A DNA stretch of 64,000 nt from Anaeromicrobium sediminis (GCF_002270055.1 NZ_NIBG01000015.1:347-64346), one strand, 5' to 3'. Positions 37,442 through 47,056 are shown, counted from the stretch's first letter. The notes: generated by a model not told the origin, from the sequence alone. Numbers and translations are program-made.

Positions 37442-38824
37442 ATGGCAGAAAATACTATAGCAGCCATAGCCACTGCTCCTGGGGAAGCAGGAATTGGAAT
37501 TGTTAGACTGAGTGGAGAGAAATCAATCCATATTTTAGATAAAATATTTAAACCTACTAAGAAAAATTCAATAAGGGACTATGAGCCTAGGAGAATAACC
37601 CATGGAAAGATAATAGATCCTGATACACAAAAGATAGTAGATGAAGTATTAGTAACTTACATGAAAGGGCCTTATACATATACAGCAGAGGATGTAGTTG
37701 AGATAAACTGTCATGGTGGTATGGTTCCTGTAAAAAATATATTGGATCTTGTTTTAAGACAAGGAGCTTTCATGGCTGAGAGGGGAGAATTTACTAAGAG
37801 AGCCTTCTTAAATGGCAGAATAGACCTTTCTCAAGCTGAAGCAGTAATGGATATAATAAAAGCAAAAACATCCACTGGATTTGATGTGGCCCTTAATCAA
37901 TTAGAAGGAAGTCTATCTAATGAAGTTAAGGCTATTAGACATGATTTATTGGAAGTACTAGCTCATATAACTGTTAATATAGATTTTCCTGATGACGATA
38001 TAGAGGAACTTACATATGACAAACTGGAGCAAGATTCTATTAAAATACTTGAGAAAATAGATAAATTACTAGATACGGCCCACACTGGAAAAATATTAAA
38101 AGAGGGCTTAAATACAGTTATAATTGGGAAACCAAATGTGGGAAAATCATCCTTAATGAATGCTCTACTTAAGGAATCTAGAGCCATAGTTACAGATGTT
38201 CCTGGAACTACTAGGGATATTATTGAAGAGATCATAAGTGTTAAGGGAATTCCTTTAAGAATAACAGATACGGCTGGTATTAGAGAAACGGAAGATGTGG
38301 TCGAAAAAATAGGTGTAGAGAGAAGTAAAGAATCCTTTAATAAGGCAGATTTAGTAATATTTATATTAAATGCATCAGAGACATTATCCATTGAAGATAA
38401 GGAAATAATGGATAAGTTACAACATAAAGAAACTATAGTATTAATGAATAAAACGGATTTACCTAATGTAATAGATTTAGACGAACTTAAAGAATTATTA
38501 CCAGGGAAAAGTATTATACCAATTTCTGTGAAGGAAAATAAGGGGTTAGATTTACTTGAAGATAAGATTGTTAATATGGTATATGAAGGTAAAGTACAAA
38601 GGCACGAGGACTCTTTAGTGACGAATGCAAGACATAAAAGAGCCTTAGAAGTGGGTAAAACTAGTATGGAAGAAGGCATAGAGGCCATAAGATCAGGTCT
38701 TGCCCTAGATTTTGTAGAAGTTGATATTAAAAACTGTTGGGAATCATTGGGAGAAATAACAGGTGACACCACATCTGAAGACATGCTAGATAGGATATTT
38801 AGCTCATTCTGTATAGGAAAATAA
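37442..38824 (+). CDS. mnmE: tRNA modification GTPase MnmE
   Basis: This 460-aa GTPase works with MnmG to place cmnm5 groups on wobble U34 of tRNAs. The N-terminal tetrahydrofolate-binding domain begins AAIATAPGEAGIGIVRLSG. The G domain is inserted near residue 220 (GKPNVGKSSLMN, DTAGIRETED, NKTD). The C-terminus ends in the expected FCIGK. It forms mnmE-mnmG-rsmG with a 160-nt gap before mnmG. Confidence 0.97.
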   Translation: MAENTIAAIATAPGEAGIGIVRLSGEKSIHILDKIFKPTKKNSIRDYEPRRITHGKIIDPDTQKIVDEVLVTYMKGPYTYTAEDVVEINCHGGMVPVKNILDLVLRQGAFMAERGEFTKRAFLNGRIDLSQAEAVMDIIKAKTSTGFDVALNQLEGSLSNEVKAIRHDLLEVLAHITVNIDFPDDDIEELTYDKLEQDSIKILEKIDKLLDTAHTGKILKEGLNTVIIGKPNVGKSSLMNALLKESRAIVTDVPGTTRDIIEEIISVKGIPLRITDTAGIRETEDVVEKIGVERSKESFNKADLVIFILNASETLSIEDKEIMDKLQHKETIVLMNKTDLPNVIDLDELKELLPGKSIIPISVKENKGLDLLEDKIVNMVYEGKVQRHEDSLVTNARHKRALEVGKTSMEEGIEAIRSGLALDFVEVDIKNCWESLGEITGDTTSEDMLDRIFSSFCIGK

Positions 38825-38984
38825 TTATAGATTTGTTGTGTTAAAGTAAGCTTATTTGGGCCTACTTCAGGAAAAGATATTAAATTTTTTTTCCTTCGTA
38901 GGCAAGTTAGTGTATAGATTTAATTGACATATATAAATAAGATAGGCGTGAAAAATTCATAAACCTATAAAGGGAGGATTAAGC

Positions 38985-40877
38985 GTGGAAAGATACGTAT
39001 CAGGAAATTATGATGTAATAGTTGTTGGAGCTGGACATGCAGGGTGTGAGGCTTCACTGGCAGCAGCACGTATGGGGTGCTCTACTTTATTATTATCTAT
39101 AAACTTAGATTCAATAGCTATGATGCCTTGTAATCCATCTATAGGAGGAACGGGAAAAGGCCATTTAGTTAAAGAGATAGATGCCCTAGGTGGAGAAATG
39201 GGACTTAATATAGATAGGTCCTTTATACAAAGTAAAATGTTGAATACGGCAAAGGGTCCAGCTGTACACTCATTAAGAGCTCAAGCTGATAAAAACCTTT
39301 ATCATAGGGAAATGAAAAAAGTATTAGAGGAAGAAGATAATTTAGAAGTTAGACAGGCAGAAGTAATTGAACTTTTAGTTGAAGATAATGTGGTTAAAGG
39401 TGTAGTTACTAAAACTGGAGGCGTATATAATGCTAAGTCTGTAATATTATGTACGGGAACTTATTTAGGTGGAAAGATATTCATAGGTCAAATGAGTTAT
39501 ACTAGTGGTCCTAATGGTTTATCTGCTTCTTTAGACCTAACAGATAGCTTACAAAATCACGGTCTTAAGATGAGAAGATTTAAAACGGGAACTCCTGCTA
39601 GATTAGATAGTAAAACATTAGATTTTAGTAAAATGGAAGAACAACCAGGGGATGAAAAAATAGTTCCTTTCTCTTTTATGAACAAGGAACTTAGTGTTAA
39701 GCAAGTGCCATGTTGGCTTACATATACGAATAATGAGACCCATGAGATTATAAAGAATAACCTTCATCGTTCAGCCATGTATTCTGGAGACATAGAGGGA
39801 ACTGGACCAAGATACTGTCCATCTATTGAAGATAAGGTAGTTAGATTTTCAGAAAAGCAAAGACATCAACTATTCGTTGAACCAGAAGGACTTCACACCA
39901 ATGAAATGTATATTCAAGGTATGTCTACAAGTTTACCTGAAGATGTACAATTAGCTTTTTATAGAAGTATTCCAGGACTTGAGAATTCTAAAATTATGAG
40001 ACCAGCTTATGCAATAGAATATGACTGTATAGATCCTCTTCAATTGAAGTTAACTTTAGAATCTAAGGAAATAGAAGGATTATTTTCTGCTGGTCAATTT
40101 AATGGAAGTTCTGGATATGAAGAAGCTGGAGCACAAGGTCTAATAGCAGGTATAAATGCATCTTTAAAGATTCAAGGAAAAGAACCATTTATACTAGATC
40201 GTTCAGAGGCTTATATAGGTGTTTTAATAGATGATTTAGTAACTAAAGGTACTAATGAACCTTATCGAATGATGACCTCTCGTGCAGAATATAGATTAGT
40301 TCTTAGACAAGATAACGCAGATTTAAGATTAACTGAGAAAAGTTATAGGGCAGGTCTTGCATCTAAAGAAAGATATGAGGCTCTATTAGAAAAAACGAAG
40401 AATATAGATGCTGAAATGGAAAGATTAAAAGACGTTAAGATAAAACCTAGTGTAGTAAATGAATATTTAGAGTCAATAGGTACGGCACCTTTAAGTCAAG
40501 GAATGTCCTTATATGATCTTTTAAAGAGACCACAAGTTACATATAAAGAAATAGCTTTTGCTGATGAAAATAGACCAGAACTAGATAGATTTGTCATAGA
40601 ACAATGCCAAGTTCAAATCAAATATGATGGATATATTAAAAAGCAATTAAGACAGATAGATCAGTTTAAGAAACTTGAAATGAAGAAATTAAGACAAGAA
40701 ATAGATTATTTAAAAATAGAAGGGTTAAGGCTTGAAGCAAGACAAAAGCTTGATGAAATTAAACCCCTATCTGTAGGGCAAGCTTCTCGTATTTCAGGAG
40801 TATCTCCAGCAGATATATCTGTACTATTAGTTTACTTAGAGCAACAAAGGAGAAAGAGAAGTGGAAAAGATGACTAA
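38985..40877 (+). CDS. mnmG: tRNA uridine 5-carboxymethylaminomethyl modification enzyme MnmG
   Basis: This 630-aa FAD enzyme is the partner of MnmE. It shows the FAD motif [19 protein letters not shown] (about 14-32), [13 protein letters not shown] and the GidA signatures [15 protein letters not shown] and [10 protein letters not shown]. The start is a GTG at 38985 with AAGGGAGG 7 nt upstream; no ATG lies near. Its 3' end overlaps rsmG by 17 nt. Confidence 0.97.
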   Translation: MERYVSGNYDVIVVGAGHAGCEASLAAARMGCSTLLLSINLDSIAMMPCNPSIGGTGKGHLVKEIDALGGEMGLNIDRSFIQSKMLNTAKGPAVHSLRAQADKNLYHREMKKVLEEEDNLEVRQAEVIELLVEDNVVKGVVTKTGGVYNAKSVILCTGTYLGGKIFIGQMSYTSGPNGLSASLDLTDSLQNHGLKMRRFKTGTPARLDSKTLDFSKMEEQPGDEKIVPFSFMNKELSVKQVPCWLTYTNNETHEIIKNNLHRSAMYSGDIEGTGPRYCPSIEDKVVRFSEKQRHQLFVEPEGLHTNEMYIQGMSTSLPEDVQLAFYRSIPGLENSKIMRPAYAIEYDCIDPLQLKLTLESKEIEGLFSAGQFNGSSGYEEAGAQGLIAGINASLKIQGKEPFILDRSEAYIGVLIDDLVTKGTNEPYRMMTSRAEYRLVLRQDNADLRLTEKSYRAGLASKERYEALLEKTKNIDAEMERLKDVKIKPSVVNEYLESIGTAPLSQGMSLYDLLKRPQVTYKEIAFADENRPELDRFVIEQCQVQIKYDGYIKKQLRQIDQFKKLEMKKLRQEIDYLKIEGLRLEARQKLDEIKPLSVGQASRISGVSPADISVLLVYLEQQRRKRSGKDD

Positions 40878-41589
40878 TGAACAAATATTAAAGGAAGGCT
40901 GTGAAAAGTTAGGTCTTTCTATAGATGATAATAGGATAAATAAGCTCATTAAATATAAGGACATATTAGTAGAGTGGAATAAGTTTATGAATCTTACAGG
41001 TATAACAGAAGACAGGGAAGTGATGATAAAGCACTTTCTAGACTCCCTATCTTGCCTGTCACTAGATTACATAAAGAAAGATTCTAGTGTGATAGATGTG
41101 GGAACAGGAGCAGGATTCCCTGGAATACCCATTAGAATATATCATGATGAGGTTAAATTAACATTATTAGATTCCTTAAACAAGAGGATAAAGTTTTTAC
41201 AGGAAGTTTGTACTCAAAATAATTTAGACAATGTGGACTTTGTCCATGGAAGAGCTGAAGATATAGGAAAGAAAAAAGAATATAGAGAAAAGTATGATAT
41301 AGCTGTTGCAAGGGCTGTGGCAAGATTAAATGTGTTGTGTGAATACTGCCTTCCCTTTGTAAAAGTGGGAGGATACTTTATCTGTCAAAAGGGACCAACT
41401 ATTAATGAAGAACTAGAAGAAGGAAAGAAGGCTATAAGTATACTAGGGGGAGAATTAGTTGAAAAGGTAGATATACATATTCCTTATACGGACTTAAGTC
41501 ATAATGTAGTAGTAATAAGGAAAGTAAAAAATACTCCTAATAAATACCCTAGGAAAGCGGGAACTCCAAATAAAAATCCTTTAATATAA
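40861..41589 (+). CDS. rsmG: 16S rRNA (guanine527-N7)-methyltransferase RsmG
   Basis: This 242-aa SAM methyltransferase has motif [16 protein letters not shown] (about 77-91), the FMNLTGI segment and [20 protein letters not shown]. It methylates G527 of 16S rRNA; loss gives low-level streptomycin resistance in other bacteria. The start is GTG 40861, 8 nt after AAAGGAG inside mnmG. ATG 40870 is the alternative. The C-terminus carries a short basic tail ([17 protein letters not shown]). Confidence 0.95.
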   Translation: MEKMTNEQILKEGCEKLGLSIDDNRINKLIKYKDILVEWNKFMNLTGITEDREVMIKHFLDSLSCLSLDYIKKDSSVIDVGTGAGFPGIPIRIYHDEVKLTLLDSLNKRIKFLQEVCTQNNLDNVDFVHGRAEDIGKKKEYREKYDIAVARAVARLNVLCEYCLPFVKVGGYFICQKGPTINEELEEGKKAISILGGELVEKVDIHIPYTDLSHNVVVIRKVKNTPNKYPRKAGTPNKNPLI

Positions 41590-41621
41590 AAGTTAGTGCT
41601 TAAATTAGGGTTAAAAGTCTT

Positions 41622-41737
41622 TGTGGATAACCATTCTAAGAAATTAACCCTAATTGTTGATAAAAAATCGGTGGGACGTTTAATTCACATGTGGATAAGT
41701 AGTAAAAGACAAAAATCTCTATTTATCCACATGTGAA
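41622..41737. promoter_or_regulatory. DnaA-box cluster with a 15-bp inverted repeat upstream of noc
   Basis: Three perfect DnaA boxes lie at 41622-41630 (-), 41690-41698 (-) and 41723-41731 (+). The last two sit inside perfect inverted arms TTCACATGTGGATAA (41684-41698) and TTATCCACATGTGAA (41723-41737), spaced by 24 nt. It resembles a DnaA-binding operator between rsmG and noc, about 7 kb from the dnaA boxes. Confidence 0.75.
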
Positions 41738-41840
41738 TAAGAATTATTCTAAAAACTTACACAAAATATTCATTATAAGAAGGAACATTAATATTTTTGA
41801 CGAATAGTTATTACAATTAGATATTAAGAGGAGAAGAGTA

Positions 41841-42644
41841 ATGATGATAAGAGACGGAAACGCTAAAGTGGTAGAGATTCCAGTTAATTTAATTTCCCCA
41901 AATCCATATCAACCAAGAAGAATATTTAATAAAGCACATATAGAAGAATTAAGCGAATCTATTAAATGTTATGGAGTATTACAACCCATTAGCGTTAGGA
42001 ATTTAGGAGAAAATAGATATGAATTAGTAGCTGGAGAAAGAAGATTAAAAGCTACAAAGCATGCTGGATTAGAAACTATCCCTGCCATAGTTAGGAATAT
42101 GACAGATGAAGATTCTGCTGTATTAGCTTTAATAGAAAACCTTCAAAGGGAAGATTTAAATTTCATAGAAGAGGCTCTAGGATATGAAAACTTAATGAAA
42201 GATCATAACTTTACTCAACATGATGTGGCAAAAAAAGTAGGAAAGAGTCAGTCTACTATAGCCAATAAGCTAAGAATATTAAAGTTACCAGAAGAAGTTA
42301 AGGCATCGCTTATAGAACATGGTCTTACAGAAAGACATGGAAGGGCTTTATTAAAGCTCCATGATGAAAAGTTACAACTTATGGTTTTAAAAGAAATCAT
42401 AGATAAAGATTTAACTGTAAAAAAGACTGAGGATAGAATAAAAAGCATATTAGAAGAGTTTAGAGAAGAAAAAGACGACAACAAAAGGAAGATAAAAAGT
42501 GCCTTTAATTTTAGAATATATTTAAATACTTTAAAGAATGCATATAATGCCATAAAGGATACGGGACTTAAGGCTGAATATAATCAAAAGGACAAGGGTG
42601 AATATATAGAAGTAACTGTAAAGATACCCAAAGATCAAGGATAG
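41841..42644 (+). CDS. noc: Nucleoid occlusion protein Noc (ParB family)
   Basis: This 267-aa ParB-like CTPase/DNA-binding protein has a ParB N-domain with PYQPRRIFNKAHIEELSESI and the CTP-binding GENRYELVAGERRLKA. IENLQREDLNFIEEA follows, then the helix-turn-helix FTQHDVAKKVGKSQSTIANKLR. It lies at the Bacillus-type position between rsmG and parAB, which favours Noc over a second ParB. Noc keeps the division septum off the nucleoid by spreading from its own sites. Its sequence is distinct from the ParB at 43879. Confidence 0.9.
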   Translation: MMIRDGNAKVVEIPVNLISPNPYQPRRIFNKAHIEELSESIKCYGVLQPISVRNLGENRYELVAGERRLKATKHAGLETIPAIVRNMTDEDSAVLALIENLQREDLNFIEEALGYENLMKDHNFTQHDVAKKVGKSQSTIANKLRILKLPEEVKASLIEHGLTERHGRALLKLHDEKLQLMVLKEIIDKDLTVKKTEDRIKSILEEFREEKDDNKRKIKSAFNFRIYLNTLKNAYNAIKDTGLKAEYNQKDKGEYIEVTVKIPKDQG

Positions 42645-42668
42645 GTGACCATATGGTCACCTTTTATA
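42643..42668 (+). terminator. Terminator after noc
   Basis: Perfect palindrome AGGTGACCATATGGTCACCT (42643-42662) followed by TTTATAAT, starting at the noc stop codon. Confidence 0.65.
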
Positions 42669-42681
42669 ATCTATAGATAAA

Positions 42682-42951
42682 TTATAATTTCCCTATTATA
42701 GTTAATGTACCAATTATTATAAAGGCTGAACCAGCTGCTAATCGAAGGTAGAACGGAGGTACATACCTGGTTATGTAACTTCCTAAAGTAACAGCTAAAA
42801 AGGAACTTAACATTAAGGCGATAGAACTACCTAAAAAAACTGGAAGCCGAGATTTACATTGAGTAGCAAGCATCATAGTTTGAAGTTGAGTTTTATCTCC
42901 AAGCTCTGCTAAGAATACCATCCAAAAGGCAGTTAACATTATTTTGAACAT
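42682..42951 (-). CDS. Half-size GDT1/TMEM165 (UPF0016) family membrane protein
   Basis: This 89-aa protein has three predicted membrane helices and one copy of the family motif E-x-G-D-K-T/S (AELGDKTQLQTMMLA). Most GDT1/MntX-type transporters have two such repeats in about 190 aa. This one must act as a dimer or with another half, which was not seen nearby. Family members export Mn2+ or move Ca2+. The start is ATG 42951 after GGAGG; the frame begins at 42966. Confidence 0.85.
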   Translation of the reverse strand: MFKIMLTAFWMVFLAELGDKTQLQTMMLATQCKSRLPVFLGSSIALMLSSFLAVTLGSYITRYVPPFYLRLAAGSAFIIIGTLTIIGKL

Positions 42952-43104
42952 GAGCTTTCCTCCCATATATTCTTTTCATACTACTATTTCTATTCTCTAA
43001 AATGAAAAAATATAACAAATAAAAGAATAGATGAAAAAGAAGGAATAATCATATATTTTACCGAAATTTATAGTAATTAATAAATATTTTTCGGGGTGAT
43101 AAAT

Positions 43105-43878
43105 ATGGGTAAAGTCATTGCAGTGTTTAACCAAAAAGGTGGAGTTGGAAAGACAACAACAAATGTGAATTTAAGCGCCTGTCTTGCACAACTGGGTAAA
43201 AAGATATTAGTAATAGATATAGACCCTCAAGGGAATACCACTAGTGGTTTTGGTATAGACAAGAATAGTTTAGAAAGTAGCATGTATGATATTCTGCTAG
43301 AAGAGAGTAGTGCCTTAGAATCAATAATAGATACGGAATGTGATAACCTACAATTAGTTCCTTCTAGTACTGAATTAGCAGGAGCCGAAATTGAGCTTAC
43401 TACTTTAGAAAACAGAGAAATAATTTTGAAAAATGCTATAGATAGTGTGAAAGATCAATATGACTATGTATTTATAGATTGTCCGCCATCTTTAGGATTA
43501 TTGACAATTAATGCATTAACAGCTGTAGATAGTGTATTAATCCCTATACAATGTGAGTATTATGCTCTAGAGGGAGTAAGTCAACTTATGAATACTATAG
43601 AACTAGTAAGAAATGGTCTAAATCCTAATTTAGAGATTCAGGGGGTAGTTCTTAGTATGTTTGATGGACGTACTAATCTATCTATACAAGTTGTTGATGA
43701 AGTTAAAAAGTATTTTAGAGGAAAGGTGTACACCACATTAATACCTAGAAATGTTAGATTGGCAGAAGCACCTAGCCATGGACTACCTATAATAGAATAT
43801 GATCCCAAATCCAAGGGCGCAGAAGCTTATAATGACTTTGCTGAAGAATTTTTAGAATTAGAAGAGGACGTGATATAG
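43105..43878 (+). CDS. parA: Chromosome partitioning ATPase ParA (Soj)
   Basis: This 257-aa Walker-type ATPase has the deviant Walker A NQKGGVGKTTT (residues 8-18), DIDPQGNTTSGFG and FIDCPPSLG. It drives ParB-parS segregation and, as Soj in Bacillus, also regulates DnaA. The start is ATG 43105, with GGGGTG upstream; the frame opens at 43096. The stop abuts the parB TTG start. Confidence 0.96.
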   Translation: MGKVIAVFNQKGGVGKTTTNVNLSACLAQLGKKILVIDIDPQGNTTSGFGIDKNSLESSMYDILLEESSALESIIDTECDNLQLVPSSTELAGAEIELTTLENREIILKNAIDSVKDQYDYVFIDCPPSLGLLTINALTAVDSVLIPIQCEYYALEGVSQLMNTIELVRNGLNPNLEIQGVVLSMFDGRTNLSIQVVDEVKKYFRGKVYTTLIPRNVRLAEAPSHGLPIIEYDPKSKGAEAYNDFAEEFLELEEDVI

Positions 43879-44736
43879 TTGGCTAAAGGAAAGAGAGGAT
43901 TAGGTAGAGGATTAAATGCCCTTATTCCAGAAAGTAATAAAAAATCAGATGGAATTAAAGGGAGTATATTGAAAATAGACATAAGTAAAATAAAAGCTAA
44001 TAAGGACCAACCTAGAAAATATTTCGATGAAGAGAAGATAGATATTCTTTCAGACTCTATAAAAAAACATGGTGTAATTCAGCCAATAATAGTAAAAACT
44101 ATGGGAGATAAATATGAAATAATAGCAGGAGAAAGAAGATTTAGAGCTGCTAAGGTTGCGCAGCTAAAGGAAATACCTTGTATAATCAAAGATGTGGAAG
44201 AGAGAGATGTAGTAGAAATAGCTTTAATTGAAAATTTACAAAGGGAAGATTTGAATCCTATTGAAGAGGCAATTGCCTATAGAAATTTGATGGACAAGTA
44301 TAAATTGACTCAAGAAAACATATCTTCTGCTGTAGGTAAAAGTAGATCATATATAGCCAATACTATTAGATTGATAAACTTACCTGACATTGTGAAAGAA
44401 GAAGTGATTAGGGGTCAAATAACAAGTGGACATGCTAGGGTATTATTGAGATTTACAGATGAACATATACAAAAGGACATAATGGAAAAGGTAATAGAAA
44501 ATAATCTATCTGTTAGGGAATTAGAGAAGCTTGTAGGTGACTTATTAGAAGAAAAAGAAATAAAGGAAAAAGTACAAAAGAAAAAGGATGCTACCCTATT
44601 ATATTTAGAAGATAATTTAAAAAGCCTGTTAGGAACTAAAGTTAACATAGTTAAAGGGAAGAAAAAGGGAAAGATAGAAATTGAGTATTATAGCGATGAT
44701 GAATTAGATAGAATATTAGAGTTCTTACAAAAATAG
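43879..44736 (+). CDS. parB: Chromosome partitioning protein ParB (Spo0J)
   Basis: This 285-aa CTP-dependent parS-binding clamp begins AKGKRGLGRGLNALIP. It carries DQPRKYFDEEKIDILSDSI, the CTP motif GERRFRAAK, IENLQREDLNPIEEA and the HTH LTQENISSAVGKSRSYIANTIR. The dimerisation domain follows at the C-terminus. The start is TTG immediately after the parA stop, so translation is coupled. A perfect parS lies 4 nt after the stop codon. Confidence 0.96.
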   Translation: MAKGKRGLGRGLNALIPESNKKSDGIKGSILKIDISKIKANKDQPRKYFDEEKIDILSDSIKKHGVIQPIIVKTMGDKYEIIAGERRFRAAKVAQLKEIPCIIKDVEERDVVEIALIENLQREDLNPIEEAIAYRNLMDKYKLTQENISSAVGKSRSYIANTIRLINLPDIVKEEVIRGQITSGHARVLLRFTDEHIQKDIMEKVIENNLSVRELEKLVGDLLEEKEIKEKVQKKKDATLLYLEDNLKSLLGTKVNIVKGKKKGKIEIEYYSDDELDRILEFLQK

Positions 44737-44768
44737 ATAATGTTTCACGTGAAACATTATCTTTTTTT
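44737..44768 (+). promoter_or_regulatory. parS site 1, embedded in the parB terminator hairpin
   Basis: TGTTTCACGTGAAACA (44741-44756) is the exact parS consensus. It is the core of a longer palindrome (AGATAATG... to ...CATTATCT) followed by seven T, so the same DNA also reads as an intrinsic terminator. Confidence 0.93.
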
Positions 44769-44800
44769 GGGGTATTACTTATATACAACCAACTAATCCT

Positions 44801-44847
44801 ATAGAAAAACCTTATAGTTTAAAAAAAACTATAAGGTTTTTCTATAT
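44801..44847 (+). terminator. Long hairpin downstream of parB
   Basis: ATAGAAAAACCTTATAGTTT (44801-44820) and its exact complement (44826-44845): 20-bp stem with a 5-nt A loop. It is a second, stronger terminator-like structure before the next gene. Confidence 0.7.
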
Positions 44848-44852
44848 TACTC

Positions 44853-44881
44853 TTTTGATAAAAATTGTAAAAGATTATAAT
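44853..44881 (+). promoter_or_regulatory. Promoter of the DnaA domain I-like gene
   Basis: TTTTGA (44853-44858), a 17-nt spacer and TATAAT (44876-44881), 35 nt before the start codon and after the double terminator. Confidence 0.6.
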
Positions 44882-44915
44882 ATATATGGTAAAGTGAAAA
44901 TAGGGAGGAATAAGA

Positions 44916-45215
44916 ATGGATTTTTATACTGAATCGTTACTAAACATACCTGAGGAAATATCAGAGGTTCCTTTTACTAAGATGGAAGAGAGAATAAAAG
45001 AGGAACTTAAAGAAGACTTTATGAAATTAAAAGAAAGAGTTGGTGAAAAATACTTTGAAAAGTATTTTAATAGCCTTATTAGAATAAATAAACACGAGAA
45101 AGATTTGCTTATAATAACCTCTAGTGAAAGTTACAGGTCCATTATAATGAGAGAATTTTTTAATCACATTAAAGAAGTGTTTAATGTGAATAATATAATA
45201 ATAGCAAAACAATAA
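44916..45215 (+). CDS. Small protein resembling DnaA domain I
   Basis: A 99-aa soluble protein. Residues about 32-97 follow the DnaA domain I pattern: helix LKERVGEKYFEKYFNSLI against [18 protein letters not shown] of the DnaA in this window. Strand DLLIITSSESYRSIIMREF is set against [19 protein letters not shown], and helix FNHIKEVF plus a final strand close the fold. Domain I mediates DnaA self-interaction and partner binding, so a regulator of DnaA is conceivable. The match is by eye and weak. It has GGGAGG, its own promoter, and parS sites on both sides. Confidence 0.55.
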   Translation: MDFYTESLLNIPEEISEVPFTKMEERIKEELKEDFMKLKERVGEKYFEKYFNSLIRINKHEKDLLIITSSESYRSIIMREFFNHIKEVFNVNNIIIAKQ

Positions 45216-45224
45216 ATTAGCAGA

Positions 45225-45242
45225 GTGTTTCATGTGAAACAC
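45225..45242. promoter_or_regulatory. parS site 2 (one-base variant)
   Basis: TGTTTCATGTGAAACA (45226-45241) differs from consensus by one base (C to T at the centre) and lies 470 bp after parS 1. Confidence 0.85.
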
Positions 45243-45309
45243 AAGAGACAACAATAAAAGAAACGACTCTCTTACAAAGTGCATAATATAGTATGAAAGG
45301 AGTGGTTTG

Positions 45310-46458
45310 ATGATCTACTTAGATAACGGAGCTACTAGTTTTCCTAAACCAGAAAGTGTTTATGTAGCTATGGATGACTGTATGAGAAACTATTGTGCTA
45401 ATCCTGGGAGAGCAGGACATAAACTTGCATTAAAAGCCGGTAGAGAGATACACAAAACTAGGGGATTAATTTGTAAATTATTCAATATAGAAAATCCTAT
45501 GAGGGTAATATTCACTTCTAATGCAACGGATTCTTTAAACTTAGGAATAAAAGGTTTTTTAAGAAGGGGAGATCATGTTATAACTACTAGTATGGAGCAC
45601 AACTCTGTCATAAGACCTATTAAGGCATTGGAAAAGTATGGTGTGAGAAATACTGTGGTTCAATGTGAAAAAGATGGAACTCTTAATATAAAAAATCTAA
45701 AAAGAGCCATAAGACATAATACTAAAATGATAGTTATGACTCATGCATCCAATGTTACGGGTACATTAATGCCTATAGAAGAGGTAGGTAGTATTGCTAA
45801 AAGTAGAAATATTATATTTTTAGTAGATGCAGCTCAAAGTGCAGGTATATATGATATAGATGTACAGAAGATGAATATAGATATGTTAGCCATGCCAGGA
45901 CATAAGGGTTTATTAGGTCCTCAGGGTACTGGAATTTTATATGTAAGAGAAGGTTTGAATATAAGACACTTAAAAGAAGGTGGAACAGGAAGCAAATCAG
46001 AATCCCTTGTTCAGCCAGATATAGCTCCAGATAAATATGAAAGTGGAACTAATAATACTTGTGGAATAGTAGGTTTAGGAGCGGGAATAGAATTCCTACT
46101 AGAAGAGGGATTAGAGAAAATAAGAAACCATGAAAAAGAATTAACGGGGTATATGATAGACGAATTAAAAAAAGTAAATAGGGTTAAAATATATGGTCCT
46201 GCGGACTCTAATAAACAAGGAGCAGTTATATCCATGAATTTAGAAGGTTTAGATTGCTCTGACGTAGGTTATATTTTGGATAGGGATTTTGACATAGGTG
46301 TGAGAACAGGTCTTCATTGTGCTCCATTAGCCCATAAGACTATAGGTACCTTAGAAGAAGGAACAGTGAGACTTAGTATAGGGTATTTTAATACTAAAGA
46401 AGATATAGATAAAGCCGTAGATGCTATTAAAAAAATAAGTGAAGAATTAAATAAATAG
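45310..46458 (+). CDS. Class V aminotransferase, cysteine desulfurase/selenocysteine lyase type
   Basis: This 382-aa PLP enzyme is of the Csd/SufS-like group. Visible are YLDNGATSFPKPESV, SNATDSLNLGIKGFL, the PLP Asp in FLVDAAQSAG, the Schiff-base Lys in MPGHKGLLGPQGTG and a conserved Cys in RTGLHCAPLAHKTIG that could carry the persulfide. These fit the EF2568-like family of cysteine desulfurase homologs. No suf/isc partners lie nearby, so the sulfur acceptor is unknown. The start is ATG 45310 after AAAGGAGTGG; TTG 45307 is adjacent. Confidence 0.9.
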   Translation: MIYLDNGATSFPKPESVYVAMDDCMRNYCANPGRAGHKLALKAGREIHKTRGLICKLFNIENPMRVIFTSNATDSLNLGIKGFLRRGDHVITTSMEHNSVIRPIKALEKYGVRNTVVQCEKDGTLNIKNLKRAIRHNTKMIVMTHASNVTGTLMPIEEVGSIAKSRNIIFLVDAAQSAGIYDIDVQKMNIDMLAMPGHKGLLGPQGTGILYVREGLNIRHLKEGGTGSKSESLVQPDIAPDKYESGTNNTCGIVGLGAGIEFLLEEGLEKIRNHEKELTGYMIDELKKVNRVKIYGPADSNKQGAVISMNLEGLDCSDVGYILDRDFDIGVRTGLHCAPLAHKTIGTLEEGTVRLSIGYFNTKEDIDKAVDAIKKISEELNK

Positions 46459-46484
46459 ACCCATATGACTATGGGTCTATTTCA
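46453..46484 (+). terminator. Terminator after the desulfurase-like gene
   Basis: AATAGACCCATA and TATGGGTCTATT pair over a 4-nt loop, overlapping the stop codon; T-rich sequence follows. Confidence 0.8.
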
Positions 46485-46558
46485 TTGGGGATGCTTATCT
46501 AATTATAGGGATAACTGTCCCTTTTGTGCTATAATAGAGAGGTTAGAGGAGGGATAAA

Positions 46559-47056
46559 ATGAATGATATTATGAATCTTATGGAACTAAATACAGGAGCT
46601 CTTATTTTAGGACTTATTTTATTAAATATTATAATGCTTGTGTTCATATTAGTTCAAAGAAAAGGAATAAACACGCTTAATAAGAGATATAATAAATTAA
46701 GTGATGGACTAGACAATAAAAGTCTAGAAGAAATTGTATCTAAATATTATGATCATATTAAGTTTTTATTAGAAGAAAATAATAAAAAAGAAGAAAGATT
46801 AGAAGAGTTAAGCAAAATTATAAAAACGTGTGTTCAAAATATAGGAATCGTACAATATAATGCTTATGATGATGTGGGTGGCAATTTAAGCTTTAGTATG
46901 GCTCTATTAGATGGAAATTATAATGGTATAATATTTACTAGTTTATATGGAAGACAGAATACGGTTACATTTGGTAAGCAAATTAAAAATAAAGAACCAC
47001 AGACAAATCTTTCCGATGAGGAAAAGAAAGCATTAAAAATGGCTATAAACTCTTAA
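46559..47056 (+). CDS. DUF4446 family membrane-anchored protein
   Basis: This 165-aa protein has an N-terminal membrane helix (about 12-33), a coiled-coil linker (about 55-90) and a C-terminal domain. That domain has the DUF4446 signature GIVQYNAYDDVGGNLSFSMALLD and IIFTSLYGRQNTVTFGK. The family is widespread near parAB in Firmicutes; its function is not established. GAGGAGGG precedes the ATG. A globular domain on the cytoplasmic face is expected. Confidence 0.88.
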   Translation: MNDIMNLMELNTGALILGLILLNIIMLVFILVQRKGINTLNKRYNKLSDGLDNKSLEEIVSKYYDHIKFLLEENNKKEERLEELSKIIKTCVQNIGIVQYNAYDDVGGNLSFSMALLDGNYNGIIFTSLYGRQNTVTFGKQIKNKEPQTNLSDEEKKALKMAINS

